A DNA stretch of 10,696 nucleotides from CAVDAL01 sp963606965 (lineage in GTDB: Bacteria > Actinomycetota > Coriobacteriia > Coriobacteriales > QAMH01), in the NCBI GenBank assembly GCA_963606965.1, contig CAVDAL010000009.1:1-10696 (forward strand), read 5' to 3'. Position numbers and translations under genes: made by a program. Below the pieces are notes generated by a model. That model was given only the letters and a program-made list of their open reading frames with translations. It did not search any database and had not been told where the DNA came from. Of this stretch, positions 6,562-10,696 are shown piece by piece (positions within the stretch are counted from its first letter, which is position 1; every line of letters begins with the position of its first letter).

Positions 6562-6594
6562 TTTGGAATTATATGAATTACAGATAATTCCAAA
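6562..6594. repeat. 11-bp inverted repeat
   Basis: TTTGGAATTAT (6562-6572) pairs perfectly with ATAATTCCAAA (6584-6594) around an 11-base AT-rich loop. It lies between the two 22-base inverted-repeat elements and is unrelated to them in sequence. It could be an operator or a weak RNA hairpin. Confidence 0.6.
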
Positions 6595-6693
6595 TTTCGT
6601 CAATTTATTAATTCCTCTGCAATAGTTGGGTAAAAATGTGGGAAATCAACATATTAAAAATAGCAAAAATCGAGTTTTTACTCGTTGAACAAC

Positions 6694-6742
6694 GCAATAT
6701 CGTTCCTACTTGACACAGCATGACAAATAGAAACGATATTGC
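6694..6742. repeat. Inverted repeat element 2 (22-base arms, 5-base spacer)
   Basis: The arms at 6694-6715 and 6721-6742 are inverted copies matching at 19 of 22 positions, with an outer uninterrupted stem of 13 bp (6692-6704 with 6732-6744) and spacer CAGCA. The right arm matches the right arm of element 1 at 20 of 22 positions. Arm length and spacer length are the same as in element 1. TTGACA occurs inside the left arm and spacer junction (6710-6715), but the candidate -10 box downstream is poor. Confidence 0.85.
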
Positions 6743-6820
6743 GTAGGTTTGTGGTTATCAAAACTCAATATTTATGAGCGTTGCCACTTTTTAAGCAATT
6801 TTCAGCAGATCTTAAATAAG

Positions 6821-6874
6821 TTTAAAAGCCAAATCATAAAAATATAATTTATATGATAAAATTATCATATAAAT
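6821..6874 (+). promoter_or_regulatory. Promoter and perfect 13-2-13 palindrome upstream of the MNT-fusion gene
   Basis: TATAAT at 6843-6848 is a consensus -10 box, with a weak TTTAAA at 6821-6826 sixteen bases upstream. Starting at the end of the -10 box, ATTTATATGATAA (6847-6859) and TTATCATATAAAT (6862-6874) form a perfect palindrome separated by AA, ending just before the ribosome binding site AGGAGG (6877-6882). The centre TGATAA-AA-TTATCA is a plausible site for a ribbon-helix-helix dimer, so autorepression by the next gene's product is likely. A 5' leader hairpin is the alternative. Confidence 0.65.
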
Positions 6875-6888
6875 ATAGGAGGAAGAAA

Positions 6889-7359
6889 ATGCGCGCGGGC
6901 AAAGCGATAACAATTTATTTGAGTGAAGGCGCATGCACAGCTCTTGACAAAGAAGTTGCAAGGCGCGCTGAGCTTGATAGGATGGAAGGTCTTGACGGAT
7001 ATTCTGTTACCAACAGGTCAAAGCTTGTTTCTGAAGTTATTGAAAATTATTTATTGGATTGGAGTAGTGGGGAATTTAATATTCAAAAATTAAGCGCTAT
7101 AGTTTCCCCCGTTTTTAAAAAATATAATGTGAAAAGTGCAGACTTATTTGGTTCATTTGCTCGTGGCGAACAGACGAATGAAAGTGATATTGATATTTTA
7201 GTTGATGAAGGTGAAGCATCCGGGCTTTCGTTTTTTAAACTGCAAAATGATCTTTCAAAAGTTTTAAATAAAACTGTAGACTTGCAATCTGTGAATGCAG
7301 AAAATAAAGAATTTTTAAACAAAATAGAAAAAGACAGGATTCAAATTTATGCAGCCTAA
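6889..7359 (+). CDS. Ribbon-helix-helix/MNT nucleotidyltransferase fusion protein
   Basis: The 156-residue product joins two parts. Residues 1-58 look like a ribbon-helix-helix DNA-binding unit: a KAITIYLSE strand, a helix about 14-30, and a NRSKLVSEVIENYLLDW helix (42-58). Residues 63-156 form a minimal nucleotidyltransferase (MNT) with GSFARG (88-93), SDIDILV (99-105) and a third carboxylate Asp131 (KTVDLQS), the full catalytic set. MNT proteins usually act as antitoxins that AMPylate HEPN toxins, with the HEPN gene alongside. Here the next gene is csoR and no HEPN gene is adjacent. ATG 6889 is used because AGGAGG lies 6 bases before it; the in-frame ATG at 6853 falls inside the palindrome. 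The DNA-binding half suggests self-regulation. It could be an orphan antitoxin or a stand-alone regulator. Confidence 0.8.
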   Translation: MRAGKAITIYLSEGACTALDKEVARRAELDRMEGLDGYSVTNRSKLVSEVIENYLLDWSSGEFNIQKLSAIVSPVFKKYNVKSADLFGSFARGEQTNESDIDILVDEGEASGLSFFKLQNDLSKVLNKTVDLQSVNAENKEFLNKIEKDRIQIYAA

Positions 7360-7399
7360 TATTAAAGATTGTTGCATAAATGAATGAGGAGAATGAAGC

Positions 7400-7675
7400 A
7401 TGAAGCAATGCATGGATTCAGAAAATTTGCACCGCAGATTGAAAAAGATTATTGGGCAAGTGCAAGCAATAGACCGCATGATTGATGAAGACATTCCGTG
7501 TGAAGATGTTTTGTCACAGATTAATGCCGCAAAATCTGCATTGCATAATTGCGGCAAAGTTGTTTTGGAAGGGCATATTAATCATTGTGTTCGCGATGGC
7601 ATTCAGCATGGAGATGCAGACAAAACAATTGAAAGCTTCACAAAGGCGGTGGAGCGATTCTCTAATATGAGTTAG
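7400..7675 (+). CDS. csoR: CsoR-type copper-sensing transcriptional repressor
   Basis: This 91-residue all-helical protein belongs to the CsoR/RcnR/FrmR family. The N-terminal helix has the family pattern LHRRLKKIIGQVQAIDRMI. The Cu(I) ligand triad is present as Cys34, His59 and Cys63, with the same spacing (25 and 4) as C36-H61-C65 of Mycobacterium CsoR. This favours copper over nickel (RcnR) or formaldehyde (FrmR). Without metal it should bind DNA as a tetramer and release it when Cu(I) binds. Two matching operators lie before the adjacent ATPase gene, a clear sensor-effector pairing. GAGGAG (7385-7390) precedes the ATG. No operator copy is visible upstream of csoR itself, so it is probably transcribed from upstream (40-base gap after the MNT gene) and not autoregulated. 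Extra Cys4 and Cys51 are unusual. Confidence 0.93.
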   Translation: MKQCMDSENLHRRLKKIIGQVQAIDRMIDEDIPCEDVLSQINAAKSALHNCGKVVLEGHINHCVRDGIQHGDADKTIESFTKAVERFSNMS

Positions 7676-7703
7676 TTTCTTGCTGGAAAAATATGCATGA
7701 CCG

Positions 7704-7729
7704 AGCCGCACAATTTTGTGCGGCTTTTT
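7704..7729 (+). terminator. Rho-independent terminator after csoR
   Basis: AGCCGCACAA (7704-7713) and TTGTGCGGCT (7716-7725) form a perfect 10-bp inverted repeat, the T-rich centre serving as loop, followed by a T-run to 7729. It separates csoR from the independently regulated ATPase gene. Confidence 0.9.
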
Positions 7730-7771
7730 ATTGCTTGAAAGCGCCACCCGCAAGCAATAATAAACATTTTC

Positions 7772-7822
7772 TTGACAACCCATACCCCTATAGGTATATT
7801 AAGCCCATACCCCATAGGGTAT
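7772..7822 (+). promoter_or_regulatory. CsoR-controlled promoter with two operators
   Basis: TTGACA (7772-7777) and TATATT (7795-7800) are separated by 17 bases. Operator 1, ATACCCCTATAGGTAT (7782-7797), fills the spacer and touches the -10 box. Operator 2, ATACCCCATAGGGTAT (7807-7822), lies just downstream at about the transcription start. Both have the C-tract/G-tract pseudo-palindrome typical of CsoR sites, and their centres are 25 bases apart. Repression without copper and release with copper is the expected behaviour. Confidence 0.9.
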
Positions 7823-7837
7823 AGAAAGAAGGTCAAG

Positions 7838-9712
7838 ATGAAAAAACTGATGAGGAAGCTTGAAAGCTTGCTAGAAATTGGCGGGACAAAAAAAGACATT
7901 GTTCTGCTATGCATTGGTGGCATTACTTTATTACTAAGTCTTTTCAATGTTCAGCTTTTCCCATTCGACATTGCATGGTTTGCAATTGTGCTTTGTGGTT
8001 TACCAATAATTTTAGAAGCGATAATCGGTCTTATCACAGAATTTGATATTAAAGCAGATGTTCTTGTTTCAATGGCTTTGATCGCATCTGTTTGCATTGG
8101 TGAAGATTTTGCAGCAGGCGAAGTTGCATTTATTATGCAGCTTGGTGCTTTGCTTGAAGATTTGACTGTTGCAAAAGCTCGAGCAGGAATTGAAAAACTT
8201 GTTCATTTAACTCCGCAAACAGCGCGCGTAATTAGCGATGGTGAAGAAAATATAATTCCAGCAGAAGATGTAAAAGTTGGTGATATATTGCGCGTTTTGC
8301 CGGGCGAGACAATCCCGGTCGATGGCACAATCACAAATGGTCAGACTTCCATTAACCAAGCTGTTATGACAGGCGAATCTTTGCCGGTAGATAAAACAGT
8401 TGATGATGAAGTATCCAGCGGAACAGTTAACCAGTTTGGTGCTTTTGAAATGAAGGCAACAAAGGTTGGAGCGGACAGTTCAATACAGCGCATGATTAAG
8501 CTTGTACAATCTGCAGACGCTGGCAAAGCTAAAATTGTTGGGATTGCAGACAAATGGGCAACATGGATTGTTATTATTGCTTTAACTGCCGCTGCATTAA
8601 CTTGGGCTATTAGTGGTGAAATTATTCGCGCTGTAACAATTCTCGTTGTCTTTTGCCCATGCGCTTTAGTTTTAGCAACACCAACAGCAATTATGGCCGC
8701 TATAGGCAATGCTACAAAACATGGATTTTTGGTTCGTGAAGGCGACGCGCTAGAGCGCCTTGCAAAAGTTAAACTCATCACATTTGATAAAACCGGAACT
8801 TTGACATATGGCACTCCGCAGGTAATTGCAGTGGAGTGTGCGAATAATGAAATTTCAGAAAGCGAGCTGTTTGCAGCTGTTGCTGCAGCTGAAAAGTTTT
8901 CCGAGCATCCCTTGGGTAAGGCTGTTGTTTCTTCATGCAAACAAAAATATAGTTGTGGAATTGATGAAGCAAAAGACTTCAAAATGTTGCCTGGAAAGGG
9001 AATTTCTGCAACAGTAAATAGCAAAAAAGTTTATGCAGGCAATATTGCTTTACTGCAAGAAAATGGAGTGACTCTTCCCAGTGCAGATAAGTCGCAAGAA
9101 TATTTAAATAAGGGCTGCACTGTTATTCATGTATCTTTTGATACGCAATATCAAGGATTCATTGTGCTTTCTGATACTGTGCGTGAAGAAAGTACTGTAA
9201 TGACTAAACGCCTAAATGAAATTGGTGTGCAGCCTGTTCTTCTTACAGGAGATAATGAAAATGCAGCTAAAAATATGGCTGGCAAGCTGGGGATTGATGA
9301 ATTTTATTCGCATTGTTTGCCAGAAGATAAACTAAACATAATTGAAGATTTCAGCACGGATGGTAAAGAAGTTTGCATGATAGGTGACGGCATTAATGAT
9401 GCGCCAGCATTGAAGAAAGCACTTGTGGGTGTTGCTATGGGCGGCGTTGGCAGTGACATTGCAGTTGATGCAGCAGATATTGCTCTTGTCGACGACGAAG
9501 TCAAAGAAATTCCTCATCTGCTTTCACTTTCACACAGAATGATGACAACAATCAAGCTGAATATGTCATTTTCAATGGTTTTAAATTTTGTGGCTATCAT
9601 TCTTGCGATTACTGGAATTTTAAATCCTGTTGTTGGCGCTCTTGTCCATAATGCTGGATCAGTTCTAGTTATTAGCAATTCTGCTTTGCTTTTAAAATGG
9701 AAGAAGAAATAA
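7838..9712 (+). CDS. copA: P1B-type metal-exporting ATPase, probably copper-induced
   Basis: The 624-residue integral membrane pump couples ATP hydrolysis to metal export. Motifs: TGES (178-181) in the actuator domain, CPC (273-275) in the sixth membrane helix, DKTGTLT with phosphorylated Asp317, the HP dipeptide (357-358) in the nucleotide domain, and GDGINDAP (516-523). There is no N-terminal CxxC metal-binding domain; the chain begins directly with a short basic segment and the membrane helices. The last two helices carry N583 and a GALVHNAGS...NS pattern (H604, N605, S608, N614), unlike the YN/MSSS of classical Cu(I) pumps and unlike the D-x-G of Zn/Cd pumps. CsoR and its operators argue for copper, so the symbol is provisional; another soft or transition metal is possible. 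ATG 7838 has AGAAGG (7827-7832) upstream; the in-frame TTG at 7772 is the -35 box. Confidence 0.85.
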   Translation: MKKLMRKLESLLEIGGTKKDIVLLCIGGITLLLSLFNVQLFPFDIAWFAIVLCGLPIILEAIIGLITEFDIKADVLVSMALIASVCIGEDFAAGEVAFIMQLGALLEDLTVAKARAGIEKLVHLTPQTARVISDGEENIIPAEDVKVGDILRVLPGETIPVDGTITNGQTSINQAVMTGESLPVDKTVDDEVSSGTVNQFGAFEMKATKVGADSSIQRMIKLVQSADAGKAKIVGIADKWATWIVIIALTAAALTWAISGEIIRAVTILVVFCPCALVLATPTAIMAAIGNATKHGFLVREGDALERLAKVKLITFDKTGTLTYGTPQVIAVECANNEISESELFAAVAAAEKFSEHPLGKAVVSSCKQKYSCGIDEAKDFKMLPGKGISATVNSKKVYAGNIALLQENGVTLPSADKSQEYLNKGCTVIHVSFDTQYQGFIVLSDTVREESTVMTKRLNEIGVQPVLLTGDNENAAKNMAGKLGIDEFYSHCLPEDKLNIIEDFSTDGKEVCMIGDGINDAPALKKALVGVAMGGVGSDIAVDAADIALVDDEVKEIPHLLSLSHRMMTTIKLNMSFSMVLNFVAIILAITGILNPVVGALVHNAGSVLVISNSALLLKWKKK

Positions 9713-9726
9713 GTCTTTGAATAGAT

Positions 9727-9758
9727 TTGCCGCTGCCTAAATTTTTAGGCAGCGGCAA
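9727..9758. terminator. Hairpin between convergent genes, likely shared terminator
   Basis: TTGCCGCTGCCTAAA (9727-9741) and its exact complement (9744-9758) make a 15-bp stem between the ATPase gene (+) and the FMN-barrel gene (-). It sits 14 bases after one stop and 29 bases beyond the other. No long T-run follows on either strand, so termination efficiency is uncertain. Confidence 0.7.
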
Positions 9759-9787
9759 CATACAAAATAAATTAACTTGCACATGAA

Positions 9788-10201
9788 TTATTCAGATAAA
9801 AGAGCACCTGCATTTTCACCCGGTGTTACAGAATAAACAGCATCAACATGAATGAAGCAAATTCCTTTGCTCTTAAAATCAAGGCCAATGCTTTTGAAAA
9901 TTTCATTGACTCCTGCTGCAGCATTTTCAAATTTAGGACCTTCATTTTCATATGCAACTGTTCCTTTAACTTGGAAGCCGCCATTTTTGTCCCAAACGCT
10001 TAGTGCAACATGTGGATTTTCTTTAATATTCGCCAGGCTTTTGTTCATGAATTGATCTGAAACCATGATTGTTTCATCATCAATAACCTTTTTCATTCCA
10101 ACAGGAACAACATTCGGAATTCCATCTTTTGAGCATGTCGAAAATGCTATGTTTTCAATATTGCTAATAGCATCTTGGCATTCTTGTGACATTTTTGCCA
10201 T
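9788..10201 (-). CDS. Pyridoxamine-phosphate-oxidase-like FMN-binding split-barrel protein
   Basis: This 137-residue protein fits the small flavin-binding split-barrel family. The recognisable parts are FSTCSKDGIPNVVPVG (residues about 20-35, the first two strands), NKSLANIKENPHVALSVWD (53-71), a FQVKGTVAYENEGP strand pair and an HVDAVYSVTPGENAG ending. Members of this size are usually dimers that bind FMN (some bind F420 or haem) and carry out poorly defined reductions or storage; real pyridoxamine oxidases are about 200 residues, so vitamin B6 synthesis is unlikely. The start has AAGAGG six bases ahead of the ATG at 10201. It reads toward the ATPase and is separated from adenine deaminase, on the same strand, by about 120 bases, so it could be transcribed with it or alone. 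Confidence 0.82.
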   Translation of the reverse strand: MAKMSQECQDAISNIENIAFSTCSKDGIPNVVPVGMKKVIDDETIMVSDQFMNKSLANIKENPHVALSVWDKNGGFQVKGTVAYENEGPKFENAAAGVNEIFKSIGLDFKSKGICFIHVDAVYSVTPGENAGALLSE

Positions 10202-10290
10202 TATTAACCTCTTTTCGATAGTATCTGCAATTTAGCACTGCGCACATTTTACACCTTGCTTTTGCAATAGTCGTCAGCTTTATTTAGATA

Positions 10291-10342
10291 ATTTCAATTG
10301 AAGTTCGCGTTGCACAGAGCGCTACTGCGCTTCAATTGGAAT
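10291..10342. repeat. 13-bp inverted repeat spanning the adenine deaminase stop
   Basis: ATTTCAATTGAAG (10291-10303) pairs with CTTCAATTGGAAT (10330-10342) with one G-T pair, around a 26-base loop that contains the deaminase stop codon and a GCGC-rich inner repeat. It may stabilise the 3' end of that mRNA. No T-run follows on the minus strand, so it is not a typical terminator. Confidence 0.5.
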
Positions 10343-10696
10343 GAATGAAAAGTTTGTAACATCGAACAAACCTTTGTCTGTTACTTTGATTTCTGGAATA
10401 ACAGGAAGTGCCATAAAGCATAATGTCATTACTGGCTCAATGTCTTTATTTACGCCAAGTTCTGTATGTGCTTTTTCATGAATTGCTTCAAGTTTCTTTT
10501 CAACCCACTTACCACTTCTATTTGTCATTAGTCCCGCAATAGGCAGTGGCATTTGTTCAATCACTTCGCCATCTTTAACCAAGACAACTCCGCCTTCTTG
10601 TTCAATGATTGCATTAACTGCTGCATACATTTCATCATCATCAGCGCCAACAACCAAAATGTTGTGAGAATCATGCGCAATAGTTGTAGCAATTGC
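10322..10696 (-). CDS. ade: Adenine deaminase, C-terminal part (runs off the window)
   Basis: This frame is open to the right edge on the minus strand and gives the last 124 residues. Segments typical of adenine deaminase (adenine to hypoxanthine plus ammonia; purine salvage, cytoplasm) are visible in order: a TTIAHDSHNILVVG block containing the HDSHN motif, a DDEMYAAVNAI helix, GGVVLVKDGEVIEQMPLPIAGLM split over two strands, and a final PVMTLCFMALPVIPEIKVTD region ending in GLFDVTNFSFIPIE. The amidohydrolase metal-binding N-terminal part lies outside the window. The end is intact, with TAG at 10324-10322. A TTG at 10657 is internal and not a start. Confidence 0.92.
   Translation of the reverse strand, partial: AIATTIAHDSHNILVVGADDDEMYAAVNAIIEQEGGVVLVKDGEVIEQMPLPIAGLMTNRSGKWVEKKLEAIHEKAHTELGVNKDIEPVMTLCFMALPVIPEIKVTDKGLFDVTNFSFIPIEAQ

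Larger units (their letters stand above)
6441..6888. other. Palindrome-rich, AT-rich intergenic region without a gene
   Basis: No convincing coding frame was found in this block of about 450 bases on either strand. It holds two related inverted-repeat elements (6507-6555 and 6694-6742), an 11-bp stem with 11-base loop (6562-6594), a small hairpin CGAGT-TTTT-ACTCG (6671-6684), and the 13-2-13 palindrome (6847-6874) just before the next gene. Structures this dense suggest DNA-binding sites, small structured RNAs or a recombination target, but none matches an RNA family I recognise. Confidence 0.7.

Noticed and set aside
6710..6739. Promoter TTGACA (6710-6715) with CGATAT (6734-6739)
   Set aside because: The -10 box is poor, the hexamer is part of a repeat arm, and no gene follows within 140 bases; the TATAAT at 6843 is a better candidate.
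6507..6742. CRISPR array suggested by four 22-base repeats
   Set aside because: The repeats alternate in orientation, the spacers are 5 and 138 bases, and there are no cas genes.
8341..9024. 227-residue open frame on the minus strand inside the ATPase gene
   Set aside because: The plus strand has every P-type ATPase motif across this stretch; the antisense product shows no domain and no ribosome binding site.
10202..10321. Promoter for the FMN-barrel gene in the gap after adenine deaminase
   Set aside because: TAAAAT-like and TACTAT-like hexamers occur on the minus strand, but none has a matching -35 box at proper spacing.

Overview
The window looks like a chromosomal stretch of an AT-leaning bacterium with Shine-Dalgarno-led genes, TTGACA/TATATT-type promoters and a Tat-exported lipoprotein. 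These traits fit a Gram-positive lineage, possibly a low-GC actinobacterium such as a coriobacterium, but no rRNA or marker gene is present and this placement is a guess.

Region 1 (1-5876, + strand) is a tightly packed operon. The tail of a surface-type reading frame is followed by a cysteine-rich, Ig-like, membrane-anchored protein. Next come a complete FecCD/BtuCD-type ABC importer (permease, ATPase, Tat-lipoprotein binding protein), a MotA/TolQ/ExbB-type proton-channel protein, a one-helix DUF2149-type protein resembling a mini ExbD, and ModD. A strong terminator closes the operon. I infer a metal, metal-complex or oxyanion (molybdate/tungstate-like) capture and uptake system in which the ExbB/ExbD-like pair supplies proton-driven force. 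The substrate cannot be read from the sequence.

Region 2 (5875-6440, - strand) is a compact RelB/RelE-type toxin-antitoxin operon with its own promoter and an overlapping palindromic operator.

Region 3 (6441-6888) is an AT-rich intergenic block full of palindromes. It holds two related inverted-repeat elements, each made of two 22-base arms around a 5-base spacer, plus other hairpins and a perfect 13-2-13 palindrome.

Region 4 (6889-9758, + strand) starts with a protein that fuses a ribbon-helix-helix-like N-terminus to a minimal nucleotidyltransferase (MNT); no HEPN partner is next to it. A CsoR-type Cu(I)-sensing repressor follows, ending in a terminator. Then comes a promoter carrying two CsoR-like operators and a P1B-type metal ATPase without an N-terminal metal-binding domain. 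Its last membrane helices carry unusual motifs.

Region 5 (9727-10696, - strand) has an FMN-split-barrel (pyridoxamine-phosphate-oxidase-like) protein and the 3' end of an adenine deaminase gene that runs off the right edge.
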